A stretch of 64,000 nucleotides of DNA from Inia geoffrensis (GCA_036417435.1 CM070899.1:147884237-147948236); one strand, 5' to 3'; counted from the first letter of the stretch, positions 34,566 to 46,215 are shown. Numbers and translations are program-made. Notes: generated from the letters alone by a model not told the origin.

Positions 34566-35495
34566 ACCAGGTGATTAGGCCTCAGTGAAGTCTTAATTAG
34601 GCAAAGGGTGATCAAGCTTGCAGATTGCCTGCACTTGATTTATCTGCCTTTTCTCTCCCTGTGGCATATTTTCTGTACGTTTTACCTTTTAGCAATACTT
34701 GTACACTTGGATTGACATTTACCAACCCAAAGGCAAAATTTTCTCTGCTACTAGTGAGGAGGTTGAGGGGTAAGTGATCTGATCATATCAAGTAATTAAA
34801 ATTATGTAAAAATAATCAGTGAATCACGATTGTTATTTTCTAGCTTTTATATCAAGAAGTCGAAACTGGTGACTTGCAGAGAATAAGTTTATTTCAAAGA
34901 ACAAATTTGGAGATTGAAGATAGTAAACAACATTGCTTGAAAGAAATAAAGCTAATGCTGTTTCAGCTTTTAACAGTAAGTCTTCTTATGAAGGAAAGTC
35001 CTTTTCATTACAAATGGGACATTGTAATATTTCCATCTTGTTGGTGACCCTTTAAAGAGCCAAAGAAAATCTCACATCTTTCTCTGTGTTTTCTGTGAAA
35101 TCAGCATGATTTGCTTTTTGATTTCTTCTGTCTCTTATAAATCTTTTCCTTGTGGATTTATTGCACGAATCTGTGTAGCATCTAAAAATCATCTCTTAAT
35201 ACAAATGCAGGCACTAAGCACTAAATTCTGCATTTGGGGAAATTTGTATGGAAGATCATGGTGCAACTGGGGACTTTCTATTTCAACTCCTTTTTTCTTT
35301 TCAAATCTTTGATGTACCTGATCCCTTCCTGACATCACATGGAATATAGAAATTGCCCTTAGAAGGTAAGACATGGGTTTTGCTAGTCCAGTATTAGTCT
35401 CTAGTTGAAGCTCAGGTCTTAATTTTTCAACATGTGTCAGATAATTCATATTGTACTGAACGGGCCTCAGAGGTTACATGTATGATGGCTGAGAT
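34566..35495. other. Unassigned stretch
   Basis: No family recognised. The 68- and 86-codon frames near 35106-35449 overlap antiparallel and have no known content. Confidence 0.4.
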
Positions 35496-35499
35496 TGGG

Positions 35500-35636
35500 A
35501 AGACAGCATGAATGGTAAAAATAAGAGAAAAGAAATCAACTGATAGCTTTATAGGGATTCCCTTGTAACTAACTCTGTGCTTTTCTCTTGCTGCCTTTAG
35601 AACCATCTCTTTATCTTTAAATTTTGCCATTTTAAT
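35500..35636 (-). pseudogene. L1 ORF1 remnant
   Basis: Minus-strand frame starting at 35630 reads FKDKEMVLKAAREKHR, followed by a KGIPIKLSVDF-type stretch. This is the conserved C-terminal L1 ORF1p motif (KAAREK then PI+L..D). It is truncated and separate in order from the adjacent L1 3' piece, since ORF1 lies downstream of ORF2 text in the minus direction. Confidence 0.75.
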
Positions 35637-35639
35637 TGT

Positions 35640-36475
35640 AACATGTCGTGGGTTTGGACAAATGTATGCAACATTACAGTATCATATAGGATAGTTTCAT
35701 TGCCCTAAAAATCCTCTGTGCTCTGTCTATTCATCTCTCCCTTGGCAACCACTGATCTTTTTACCGTTTCCATAGTTTTGCCTTTTTCAGAACGTTATAT
35801 AGTTGGAATCATACAGTATGTATTCTCTTCAGGGCAGCTTTTTTCACTTAGAAATATGCATTTAAGGTACCTCCCTCCATGTCTTTTCATGGCTTGATAG
35901 CCCATGTCTTTTTAGTGTTGAATAATATTCCATTGTCTGGATTGACTACAGTTCCTTATTCATTCACCTACCGAAGGATATCTGGATTGCCTCCAACTTT
36001 TGGCAATTGTGACTATAGCTGCTGTAAACATCCATGTTCAGGTTCCTGTGTGGATAAAATATTTAACTCCTTTGGGTAAATACCAAGAGCATGACTGCTG
36101 CATAGTGTGGTAAGGCTATGTTTAGCTTTGTAAGGATTTGTCAAACTGTCTTCCAAAGTGGCTGTACCAATTTGCTTTTCCCATCAGCAATGAACGAGAG
36201 TTCATGTTGCTCCACATCCTTGTCAGCATTTACTGTTGTCAGTGCTTTGAATTTTGGCCATTTTTGTACGTGAGGAGTAGTATCTCATTGTTTCAATTGT
36301 AACTCCCTAAGGACATAGGATATGGAGCATCTTTTCATATGCTTATTTGCCATCTGTATATCTTCTTTGGTGAGGTGTCTGTTTAAATTTTTGCCCCCAC
36401 CCCCGTTTTTAAATTGGGTTGTTTTCTTATTGATGAGTTTTAATATGTGCTTTGCTTTTGATATCTGATGTCTCA
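35640..36475 (-). mobile_element. L1 3' region (end of ORF2 and 3' UTR)
   Basis: Antisense text includes TCTGTCTATTCATCTCTCCCTTGGCAACCACTG, ATTCCATTGTCTGGATTGACTACAG, TGCTGTAAACATCCATG, TTCCAAAGTGGCTGTACCAATTTGC and TGAGGTGTCTGTTTAAATTTTTGCCC. It is an old copy with many indels; no target duplication was located. Confidence 0.85.
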
Positions 36476-36750
36476 AAGGGAAAATCTTATAGAGAAATAG
36501 TTGCTCTTATGCAAATTTCATGTTTCTCCAATGGAGATAAGAAAAATCGAGGAAGTGCATGGATATACTTTCAGAGGCTTACAAATTATTATGATATTTG
36601 AGATTATGTCTGTAAAGAGAAGCATGCACTGGATAAGGTGGAGGACCAGCTTATAACCGAGTACTATCATTCACGTTTGGTACCTGCATTTCCATTGGTA
36701 TTTACAATTGCTTTAACACCAATGACACAGCAATGACATAATTCATTTTT

Positions 36751-36787
36751 TTTTTAAAGAATTGTGTTGCATTCTGTTTTTAAAAAT

Positions 36788-36822
<35 letters not shown>

Positions 36823-37091
36823 CTTTTGGCTGTGTTGGGTCTTCGTTTCTGTGCGAGGGCTTTCTCTAGTTGGGGAAAGCGGGGGCCACTCTTCATCGTG
36901 GTGCACGGGCCTCTCGCTATGGCGGCCTCTCTTGTTGCAGAGCACAGGCTCCAGATGCGCAGGCTCAGTAGTTGTGGCTCACGGGCCTAGCTGCTCTGTG
37001 GTATGTGGGATCTTCCCAGACCAGGGCTCGAACCCGTGTCCCCTGCATTGGCAGGCAGACTGTCAACCACTGCACCACCAGGGAAGCCCCC
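36751..37091 (-). mobile_element. CHR-type SINE, long form, with extra 3' sequence
   Basis: CATAATTCATTTTT at 36737-36750 is repeated exactly at 37092-37105 (14-bp target duplication), so everything between arrived together. On the minus strand this reads: SINE head and body, an (AAAT)n tail, then about 28 bases of non-SINE sequence, then a short A run next to the duplication. The extra segment looks like downstream genomic sequence carried by read-through. The 110-codon plus-strand frame here is antisense SINE. Confidence 0.9.
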
Positions 37092-37105
37092 CATAATTCA
37101 TTTTT

Positions 37106-38755
37106 AATGCAGTACTTTTGAAACCAAGGTCAGTAGATGCCTGCTAATCTGTGGATATATTATTTGGAATCCAGAAGAGTTTTATCCCTTTATTCAGTAA
37201 TGAGGAACACCAGAAATATCACTACATGTCTTTGATCCCAAACTACAATAATTTCCATGATGCTATCAGAAGACTTTTTTTGCTTTGGCTAGAGACAGGC
37301 TTGGGCAGGTGAGGGGGCCAGCTCCTTGTCCTTTCCCTCTAATTCACTTCTCAATCTCAGATTTTTACATCAGGGATGCAAGAACAGGGAAAAGTGTGTG
37401 TCCAAACACAACCTTGTCTTTTTCTCTATTGACAAGATGACCTAGAAATGTGGCGCAAAGTCTGTGGTCTTGTAACTTCTCACTGGGAAGTAAAGTGCTT
37501 GCATACTGAGAAATATAAAGGAGATGGAGGAAAAGCAAAGAAGACCTTCAGCTGCCTTCCGAATATATGACCTGAGGCTGAACTGCAGGATTCATAGAAG
37601 GGACCTGGTAGGTATTGCTACCAGGTGATGGTAATAAACTGAATAGTATCGCCCACTGGAAAGGGCAGCTTGGTCATTGCATGCTGGAATGGAGACCTGA
37701 GTCAAATCTGATTTTTCAAGGGAAGCTGTGAATCTGATTTTAATGTGAAATCTCCTAATTTTCAAATATTGGCAGTGAATTCATATCTGTTTTAAAGCCC
37801 TGTGACCCTAATGAAATATATCTGTGAATGAGATCTGGCCCACTTACAGGGCTTCCAGCTGGTGACGTGTGCTCTGTGTGGGTTCACTTTGCTGGTGATT
37901 TGCTGATGAGAAATTGCACTTTGACAAACACAAGGTGGCTATATAGAAAAATACACAGGAAGGACCCTTAGTTTAATTTTGTAAGCACATTACTTTGTTT
38001 TCAAACATATTCACGCTAAAACATCTTGGTTTCCTCTCCTGAATGTGTAAGGTTACACTCCCTTACTGCATGCTGCCTGATCCAGCACTCACCCACACGG
38101 AAAGATACATTCCTGAAGTGGTTGCAGTCTTCGCCGAGGTGAAGATTTATAAAACTGGCCTCCCTCATGTGGATGACTAGATCTCAGGCTTTGCGCAGCA
38201 GGCACAGATGAAAGGAGTAGAATTACAAAGAGAGCGTGGTGGAGGAGGGACTCAGAACAGAAATCCCAGGAAGCAGAGTTGCTAGGTTGCAGAGGCCTGA
38301 AGGTTAGCCATCACATGATGTTACAGATCTTCAAAGCTCTGTAGAAGATAAATGTGGTCACCTGAGAAACACTCCCTGGTCAGAAAAGTCTGGTGCCTGG
38401 GCTTACACATACTTCGTTTATACGTAAGTAGCTGTAGTAGGGAATATAGATGCCTATGGGGGCAGGGGTGCATGGAATCGATTTGTATTTACCCACTCTT
38501 GGGCTTAATGCTGCCTCAGTGGTCCCAGGTTATAGAATTCATGGAGCATGCTGTATGGTCTCCTCCAAACACCTCATCCTCATGCAAAGCTTCTTGTTTA
38601 AAAAAAAATCCATGTATTCTAATAAATGACTGAATAGTAAACAGGACTCAGGTGAGAATCTTCATCACGATAGTAGCCGTGTGAACAAATCTTACCCTCT
38701 TAAGATAGCGGGGAAGAGGATTTTTAAGTGACCTACTTTTGTAGAAAAAAAACAA
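37106..38755. other. Unassigned stretch
   Basis: About 1.6 kb with no recognised repeat or tandem structure. The 93-codon plus-strand frame at 38352-38633 has no recognisable domain. Confidence 0.4.
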
Positions 38756-38759
38756 AGCA

Positions 38760-38965
38760 GGGCTTCCCTGGCGGCGCGGTGGTTGGGAGTCTGCCTGCCA
38801 ATGCAGGGGACACGGGTTCGTGCCCCGGTCCGGGAGGATCCCACATGCCGCGGAGCGGCTGGGCCCGTGAGCCATGGCCGCTGGGCCTGAGCGTCTGGAG
38901 CCTGTTCTCCGCAGTGGGAGAGGCCACAGCAGTGAGAGGCCCGCGTATAGCAAAAAAAAAAAAAA
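38760..38965 (+). mobile_element. CHR-type tRNA-derived SINE, short form
   Basis: Complete from GGGCTTCCCTGGCGGCGCGG through GTTCGTGCCCCGGTCC to an A14 tail. AAAACAAAGCA on the left and AAACCAAAGCA on the right suggest a target duplication with one difference. CpG-rich and little diverged. All frames over 90 codons at 38648-39129 come from it. Confidence 0.95.
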
Positions 38966-39059
38966 CCAAAGCAAAGCAAAACAACAACCTACCTCTAGTG
39001 GAGACTGTAACGACGTATCTAGATTTACCCCAACTACTTATTAAATGCCAACAATATGC

Positions 39060-39215
39060 TGGTTTTTGTGTTCTGTTTAACAAACCCTATCATATTTTTA
39101 CTTTAACTTTGATTATACCCATTTTATAGATGGACTCAAGCATCAGTGAACACGTAACTTGCACAAGTTCACAGAGCAAATAAGTGACAGAGCTATAAAT
39201 CAGAAAAGACCGTGT
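39060..39215 (-). mobile_element. MIR SINE fragment
   Basis: TATACCCATTTTATAGATGGACTCAAGC and GTAACTTGCACAAGTTCACAGAGCAAATAAGTGACAGAGC fit reverse-complement MIR. Confidence 0.7.
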
Positions 39216-40110
39216 GCTCCCTCTTCCCTCCAATGATGCACCAAACCTTTCATGTCCCTTTTGGGCACACAGATTTTTTTTTTCCTGTTAGAAACTTAAA
39301 TAGAATACTGGTTTAATAACCAGGTGATCCCTCCTTTCTTTAACGTAGTCAATTAACCGAAGACAGTCATTGCATCTCTTTTGCCACAATAAAACTGTGG
39401 TTATGAAAAGTGTGGGTAACTGGATTTCACCAGGGCCATGCTGTCAGTTTAACACTGTGTGAAAAATGGTCCAGCACAACTGTTGGGAAAGAAGAAAACT
39501 TAGCCAAACAACTGGTTCTTTGGTCCACGTGATACTATACAAAATTTTAAGATCAAGCAATCTTGAATGCTTAAAAAAACCCAGAATATTCAATATGTAG
39601 CAGATGGGTTTGAAATGTCTACCTTTGGGTCCTCAGTCATGAAGACACACTTTCTTGGATGGGAATGAAAAATGTAGCCTGGTAATAGCTAAGAAAACTA
39701 GCTTGTTCTGTCCCAATAGATAAACTAACAATGTTGCCTAGACTAAGTCATGCAGTTCTTGAAAATTTCTGCCTCTCAGAGTGAATCCTGGTCTTTCCAT
39801 CCCCCTCCCCCCACCCCCACTTGCTGTCAGTCAGTGTTTAAAATGGGAAACACTCGAATCTGGTTCCTAAACCATTTCCAGCAAATCTGTGAGGGAAAGA
39901 GAAGGATCTCTGATTTATACTTGACTCTAAAGCTCCATTTCACACTCTTCTGAGACATCCCAAGAGGCCTCCAAAATCACCTCTTATCCCATTTCCATAA
40001 GCACATTTTTTCATTTTTCTTCTTCCTTCTCTTCCCTCCATTCTCCTGCTTTTTGCCTTTCATTATGTATTTGTAGAGGCCATGATATAAAAGAGACACC
40101 GTACTAGGCT
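39216..40110. other. Unassigned stretch
   Basis: Nothing recognised except a short C-rich patch at 39801-39820. Confidence 0.4.
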
Positions 40111-40116
40111 CTAGAC

Positions 40117-40331
40117 CAGTGGTTCTCAAAGTGTAGCCCCTGCAGCAGCAGCAACAGCATCATCTGGGACCTTGTTAGACATTTAGATTCTCAGACCCAC
40201 TCCAGAGAATGAGTAGGCCTCATTCTGATTCATCTGCTGAATTGGAAACTCAGGGGTGTGGCCCAGCAATCCGTGTTCTAACATGACCTCAGGTTTTGCT
40301 GATACATAAGGCTCAAATTTAAGGACTACTA
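40117..40331. mobile_element. hAT nonautonomous element (MER20-type)
   Basis: Left end CAGTGGTTCTCAAAGTGTAGCCCC, then GCATCATCTGGGACCTTGTTAGA, GGTGTGGCCCAGCAATCCGTGTTCTAACA and right end ATTTAAGGACTACTA. Flanks CTCTAGAC (40109-40116) and ATCCAGAC (40332-40339) match at six of eight positions, consistent with an aged 8-bp hAT duplication. Confidence 0.75.
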
Positions 40332-40339
40332 ATCCAGAC

Positions 40340-41620
40340 TACAAAATTGAATGGGTCTGGTATCTGCCCTTGGCAACTTCCAATTTGGTGATGGGAACAG
40401 CATGAAAATTAATGGTTATGATGAATTTTATGATATAGGTATGCACAAAGTATGGGGGAGAAAAGGAAGGACAAAGTTAAAATTAATATTTTGAGAGAAA
40501 ACTCCAGTGCACTCTCTTTTTATTGTCCAAAGATTGTTGTCTATACATTCACATATTTTCAGTATGTGGGCCTTCCTAAATTAGTAGGCACCCAGCCATT
40601 GCTTATCTGTAACACCAAACCAGGAGAAAATCCTAACTCCCTTTTGAGGATTTTTCAATATAGAGGATACAAAACACACCTTTGATATTTGTATCCATTT
40701 GGAAGCCATTCAGTTTTTCTTGGGTAGAGAATCTGAACCCAATTAAAAATCAAAAGAGGGCTAGAAAGAGGAGTATTCAACAACATGGTGGCAAAGGGCT
40801 AATCTCAGATGCTGCAAGGTACAGCCCAATGCACAAGGGAATGTGGAAATCTCTGCAGATTTGTTGCAGCCCCTTCTGCTAAGGGCTTCCGCCCCCACCA
40901 TCCTGTAATCTAATCAGAAATCGGAAAGCCAAGTTACATTTCTGTGGGGGTTTTCCTATCATTATGTTATTTTTAACGTATGGTATTCAGCAGGCTACAG
41001 CAGCCAAAGAAGTGGTTCTTATTAAGAGAGGCAGCCCACTTGCAAGATACTGTGAAAGCAGCAGCTACATGAAAAAAAGGCTCAGAGGCAGAAGTTTACT
41101 GTAAATTCAGGGTGAGTCAACAGAATGACAAGATCGCCAAGAAATTTAATTTGATCTTGTGCTGCCTTAGTTTGTAAGCAGCTTGTATTTAGAATGAGGG
41201 GCAGACTGGGGGTGCTGTCCTCTACAGGGGTCAGAACACACCTGCACTGTTGTGAGCCTTGTCCTCTAAAAGAATATATCAAAGGTAAACCCCAAATCCC
41301 AAACCCAAATTAGACTCTGGCTGCTCTGCCTTCGAAGTGTGAGGGATAGATAAAATCTTCATCCTGCTCTTTATCTCTTAGAAAGTTGTGTGGGGAGGGG
41401 AGAAGGCAGAGCCTGGAGACATTGTATCTCCACCAGAAGGAGACCAACTCACCTGCAAGGGTCTTTGAATATGCAAATAGAAGCCCCCAGAACTGAGTCT
41501 GAGAGAAGGGGCTGAAACAGTCTTTGCTCAAGTCTCTGCCCAAACATCTCTCCCCAGGAGGTCTTCCGATTTTAAAGAACATCCACCTCCCCCCACATTT
41601 CTACCTCCCCCACTTTTCTT
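40340..41620. other. Unassigned stretch
   Basis: No repeat family recognised. Frames at 40452-40882 (plus) and 41082-41582 (minus) are short and without known content. Confidence 0.4.
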
Positions 41621-41630
41621 CAATTTATTT

Positions 41631-41839
41631 ATTTATTTATTTTTTCTGCGGTACGCGGGCCTCTCACTGTTGTGGCCTCTCCCGTTGCGGAGCACAGGCT
41701 CAGGATGCGCAGTCTCAGCGGCCATGGCTCAAGGGCCCAGCCGCTCCGTGGCATGTGGGATCTTCCCGGACCGGGGCACGAACCCGTGTCCCCTGCATCG
41801 GCAGGCGGACTCTCAACCACTGCGCCACCAGGGAAGCTC
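41631..41839 (-). mobile_element. CHR-type SINE, short form
   Basis: (ATTT)n tail on the left, cetacean-type body, ending GGGAAGCTC. CAATTTATTT (41621-41630) and CAGTTTATTT (41840-41849) are a probable target duplication with one mismatch. It sits exactly at the 3' end of the adjacent L1. Confidence 0.93.
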
Positions 41840-42215
41840 CAGTTTATTTTTTAATTGAGATAATAACCTCGAGGTTTATAACATTCTATAAGTTTCACGT
41901 GTACAACATTATATTTCTAATCCTATCTACCCTACTGCGTGCTCATCACCAAAAATTTAGTTTCTACCTGTCACCACACAGCTTATCCCCTTTACCTATT
42001 TTGCCTTCTCTCCTGCCTCTTCCCCCTGGGTAACCACTACTCCTTTCTTGGTGTCTACGTGTTTGTTTTCGTTTGGTTTGGTGTGTTTATTTATTTTGTT
42101 TTTGTTTGTTTAGATTATTCCACATGAGTGAAATCACACAGTATTTGTCTTTCTCCATCTGACCTAACTCTACCCTTTTACTAGCTTTAGTTTTCTTCTT
42201 AACACATAACAGTAC
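41840..42215 (-). mobile_element. L1 3' UTR fragment
   Basis: Antisense 3' UTR text: AATTGAGATAATAACCTCGAGG, TTTCACGTGTACAACATTATATTTC, CACCAAAAATTTAGTTTCTACC, CCCCTGGGTAACCACTAC and TTCCACATGAGTGAAATCACACAG. Confidence 0.75.
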
Positions 42216-42423
42216 TTGACAACACGTATTTATTTGTTTCCTGTTTGTCTCCTCACCTGGGCAGGGGCTTGCCTACCGCCTTCATTGCCCTATTTCCTCC
42301 TAGAGCTGTGTTTGATACAACCCAGGGATGTGGAAGGTAAACCAGAGAAGAATTTCAGGAGGTGGGAACAGGGAGATTGTGATCTTGGGCGGCCTCGGCC
42401 TGCAGCAGCGTGAAGCAGAATTT

Positions 42424-42500
42424 CGGTTCCTGGCCAGAGATTGAAGTCAGGCCACGGCAGTGAGAGCGCTGAATCTTAGCCACTAGACCAGTGGCCAGTG
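42424..42500 (-). other. tRNA-Glu(CTC)-derived sequence (SINE head or pseudogene)
   Basis: On the minus strand GGTCTAGTGGCTAAGATTC and GCGCTCTCACTGCCGTGGCC follow the tRNA-Glu D arm and anticodon arm, with anticodon CTC in place. The T arm (TGACTTCAATCTCTGG) carries several mismatches and the acceptor stem does not pair, so it is not a working tRNA. The sequence that follows (to about 42370) is not a CHR SINE body. It lies next to the LTR end. It could be an old tRNA-Glu SINE, a tRNA pseudogene, or part of an ERV leader. Confidence 0.6.
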
Positions 42501-42531
42501 ACAAGGCCCTGGCCTGTCAGCTTTGTAGAAA

Positions 42532-43053
42532 TGAATTTCCACAGAGAGACAGAAAGTAGTGAAGCAAGTAAAGTGTTTATTAGGAGGGAAAAGAGTACAT
42601 ATGGATAGACACACGGGTGGGCTCAGAGAGAGAGTCGCACCATTGTGGTAGTTTGGATCACTTTTATGGGGCATTTCTTCCAGCTTTCCTTCGGCCAGTC
42701 ATCTTGCTTTGCCTGGTCCTGAGTCCATATTTGGTTTATCTCAGGGTCCTCCCATGTATGTGAATGCATCTCTTAGCCAAGATGGATTCTAGCGAAGAGG
42801 CCTATGGGTAGGTTGACATCACGTACTGTGCGGTGGCGCCCCCTCCCTTTTTGACCCTCCAAGGAACCTTTCTGCACATGTGTAGTTAGGAGGACCTCCT
42901 TGACTTTGAGAATGAGGAGTACGTGGTCTTTCATCTCTTATCTGGGCAAGGCTAAGCTTCTCCTCCCTCCTGCTGTTTTGGAGTATCTGTGCACAGAGCA
43001 CAAACTCCAGCTGTTCAGCCTGGGGCTCATCTATCTCCTGCCTCAGTTGCATT
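42532..43053 (-). mobile_element. ERV LTR
   Basis: Minus-strand reading begins near TGCAACTGAGGCAGGAG, has a CATAAAAG TATA box at 42661-42668 and, 80 bases on, an AATAAA signal at 42576-42581 followed by C/T-rich R-U5 ending near GGAAATTCA. Ends are approximate and no target duplication was identified. It is a different LTR family from the 48-kb copy. The 77-codon minus-strand frame at 42819-43052 is U3 sequence. Confidence 0.7.
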
Positions 43054-44554
43054 GATTAGAGTATCAATTACCACAATATAATAAGAGAGAAAAGAAAACT
43101 AGTCATTGGATTGAATTGGTGGTCACCGTGAGATGTTTCTGTGAAGGTCGGGAATGTGCAGATTGCAGAGGGTTAAGTAATAAATGGGAGATGAGACAGG
43201 AGTGGGCAAGTAGAGGACACTGTCTCAAAAATGCCTGACTGACGGGTGAATTCGGAACTCATACCTCTTGTCTCATTTTGTTACTGACTTGACTTGCTGT
43301 TGACCCTGGGAAAGCTATAGCATGTGTTTCCATAATGCCAAGTCATTTATTATTTCTCCAAATTCATAGATTTAGGGACGTTACCGTGCTTGACTTTATA
43401 TAGACAAAAATAATCAGTTGATTAATGAATTTTTGCCCTTCACTCATAAATGTGTCAGATTTTAGACATTTACATTGGCTGTCTACCTCCACCCCAGCTT
43501 TCCCACCTTTTTGTAAATTATACTTAAAGTTGATTTAAGAAGGAGAGAAAGAAAGAAATCTAAAGGGCTAGTCATATATCTTTAGATCTTAATTGTGAAA
43601 AAGGACTCTCTTCTGTCTCCTCCATCACCAGGAACAGTTGCTAGCTGGTAGGAATTTGTGTTGTAATACTTTACTCTTAATACATATTATAATCACTCTC
43701 TAAGTTAAGCGTTGCTTCCTTTAATCTCTCTCTGCTCAAATGTGAGATTAGCTCAGTCCCTTCTTAGCCTTGGCAAGCTACCTTTGGCCTGCCCTGCCCT
43801 TTGATCTGTAATTTCTAATTGCATTTCATAAGGGGTCCTGCTTTTACACAGTTTATTGACCCTTTGACAGGAATTTGGGTAGTGTCGTTTGACAGAATTG
43901 CTGTTTCTTGCAATCTGACAGCTGTTTGGATTTCAGTCGATAGCTGAGAACAATATTCCTGTGACCTTTCAGAGCCACTTTTTTCTTTTGCTTTAAGAAC
44001 CAGGCACAAGAGGTTTGAAAGAACTGCCTAAACTGACTTTGACAGTTGGAAAAATGTTGCGTCTGAGTAACGTACGAAGGACTTTATGTTCAAAATCTAA
44101 AACTCTTTAGAAGACAGTTGAGGATGAGAAACTGCATGGAATTCTCATCTACTAATTGTGTGTGTTGATACCCCGTAATTTATGGTAAAGTCTGACAATT
44201 AGAGGTCCAGTTAGTAATGTAAAATTTCAGTTGGGTTGATGAGAATATGGTGTCATCGAAATCCTAACTGTAGATATTTTATATGTTAAGTGAAATTGTA
44301 TGAAATTTTTGTTTTCAAAGATTGAGAATGGTTGATAATATCAGTTGTATTTGGTTCAACTTCATATCACACACATGTGAGCCTGGGGTGGGGTGGGGAG
44401 AAAGAGAGAGAGACAGAGAGAGAGAGAAAGACTGGGAGAAATTAATTTACTCTTTCGAAATGCAAGTACTTGGCAACAGAACTTTGATAGTAAAGTGTCG
44501 TTTTGCCACTTAAAACATGTTATTGCTATTGGATCCATGATTATACAATATTAG
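43054..44554. other. Unassigned stretch
   Basis: No repeat family recognised apart from the GA tract. No supported frame. Confidence 0.4.
44393..44432. repeat. (GA)n-rich tract
   Basis: GGGGTGGGGAG leading into about 15 interrupted GA units. Confidence 0.85.
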
Positions 44555-44745
44555 TGGAAGTAATATTTACTGAGGACTTCCCGTGGGTCAAATATTTTAA
44601 ACATTTCATTTAATCACAATATTCCTGGGAGGTAAGTCTTTATATCCTCATTCTGAAGATGCAGCTCAAAGAGAGGGAACAGGTGTCACAAAGCTACAAA
44701 TTGATGAAGCAGGGCTCACCCTACAGGATGCTTCCACCGAAGACT
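44555..44745 (-). mobile_element. MIR SINE
   Basis: ATTTACTGAGGACTTCCCGTGGG, TTAATCACAATATTCCTGGGAGGTAAG and CATTCTGAAGATGCAGCTCAAAGAGAGG fit reverse-complement MIR. Confidence 0.65.
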
Positions 44746-44900
44746 GACTCTCCCTCATGCACATCTTGGAAACTGAAGTCTTGATGGAAATTCAATCGAG
44801 GGAGCAGATTATGAACCACTGAATCACTCTTCAATTCTAAACTGTGCAGGAGGCTAAGTTTGATGCCAGAGAGGAGAATTTAAATGAAAAAGCAAGAGGT

Positions 44901-44927
44901 TAAAAAAAAAAAATTAAAAAAAAAAAG
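44901..44927 (+). repeat. A-rich tract
   Basis: Two A runs separated by TT inside otherwise ordinary sequence; no retroelement body recognised. Confidence 0.8.
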
Positions 44928-45099
44928 TTTGCATTGTCTTGCCTTTAAATAACTGCAATTTTGGTTAAGCAAAACAGGATTAGGCTAAGGTGATTTAAAA
45001 GCTCCTTCCCCACTCTGGATATGATTTATTGACTCTAAGATGACACGGGCAGATCTATTAAGGTCATGAAACAAATGGAACTAAAATATCTTCATCCAG

Positions 45100-45345
45100 G
45101 TTTGGTTCCAGGACCACCCTCATTAGAATCACGTGGGTCTTTTACCAAAAATATAGATTTCTGGGCTCTGGCTCCAGACCTACAGAATGAGAATCCTTAG
45201 GGATAGAGCTAGGGAATCTGTATTTTGACTATCTTTTCCAAAAGCCTGGCATTGATTAACTGCTGTATAAATGAGTATTAATACTGTAATATGAATACTA
45301 GTAATGATTCTTAGACACCTTACATTTGAGAACCACTGAACCAAA
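45100..45345. mobile_element. hAT MER-type remnant
   Basis: Starts TTGGTTCCAGGACCACC, has ATTAGAATCACGTGGGTC and TCCAGACCTACAGAATGAGAATCC, and ends CATTTGAGAACCACTG at about 45339. About 70 bases near 45250-45310 look like an insertion or a diverged arm. Confidence 0.55.
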
Positions 45346-45649
45346 GAGTGTAGTGTAAAGAATACATTCAGGTGTATTTGATACAGAACACCTGTCCTTA
45401 ATCAGAAAACGGGAAGTGGATCACATCTTGAGCTGATGTAATCTCTGGCAAAGAGTTCAGAGTTTATTCTAAGAGCTCTTATTTTATTCTCCATGGATCC
45501 TGCTGCATCTTGCACTTCTCTGTTTTGCTGAGCCTCTGACATTAACGCTTTCCCTTGGGCTATAAGTACTGCCCTTATTTTATAGTTGCTCCTCCCCTTG
45601 GACCTGAGAACAAATGCAGGCAATAAATGTCATTAGAAACCATTTAGAG

Positions 45650-45994
45650 GAGTGGTCCCCAACCTCTTTGGCACCAGGGACTGGTTTCGTGGAAGACAGT
45701 TTTTCCATGGACCGGGGCGGGGGCGTGGGGATGGTTTTGGGATGATTCAAGCACATTACATTTATTGTGCACTTTATTATTATTACATTGTAATATATAA
45801 TGAAATAAGTATACAACTCACCATAATGCTGACAGGAGGCAGAGCTCAGGAGGTTATGCGAGCGATGGGGAGCTGCTGTAAATACAGATGAAGCTTCCCT
45901 CACTCTCCCACTGCACACCTCCTGGTTATGTGGCCCAGTTCCTAACAGGCCATGGACGGGTACCGGTCTGTGGCCCAGAGGTTGGGGACCCCTG
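45650..45994. mobile_element. hAT-family DNA transposon, nonautonomous, with 8-bp duplication
   Basis: Left end GAGTGGTCCCCAACCTCTTTGG and right end GGTTGGGGACCCCTG form inverted repeats. ATTTAGAG flanks it exactly at 45642-45649 and 45995-46002. Internal GGCACCAGGGACTGGTTTC, GGAGGCAGAGCTCAGGAGG and CCTAACAGGCCATGGAC fit a Charlie-like placental family whose name I am not certain of. The minus-strand 112-codon frame across it is not meaningful. Confidence 0.9.
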
Positions 45995-46109
45995 ATTTAG
46001 AGCTTAAAAGATTAAAAAATATGACTTCAAGAGTCAAAACTTTTGTGGACCCTTTTGTAATTAGGGCCCCAGGTATCTGTGGCCAGGGGAAGCCCTGATC
46101 TAGTTCAAA

Positions 46110-46215
46110 CCTCTTCATTCATTCATTTATTCATTGCAAGGCCAATATATGTTGAGTGCTACCATGAGCAAGGACGAAGAGATATTTATTATCAGTTAGA
46201 GTGTCAAGCACATAC
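46110..46215 (-). mobile_element. L2/MIR 3' end
   Basis: TTCATTCATTCATTTATTCATTGC and ATGTTGAGTGCTACCATGAGC are the reverse of an L2 tail. CAAGCACATACTAAGTACTCAG nearby is MIR-like. Confidence 0.5.

Noticed and set aside
42424..42500. Functional tRNA-Glu gene
   Set aside because: The T arm is mutated and the acceptor stem does not pair; no downstream T-run terminator was seen on the minus strand.
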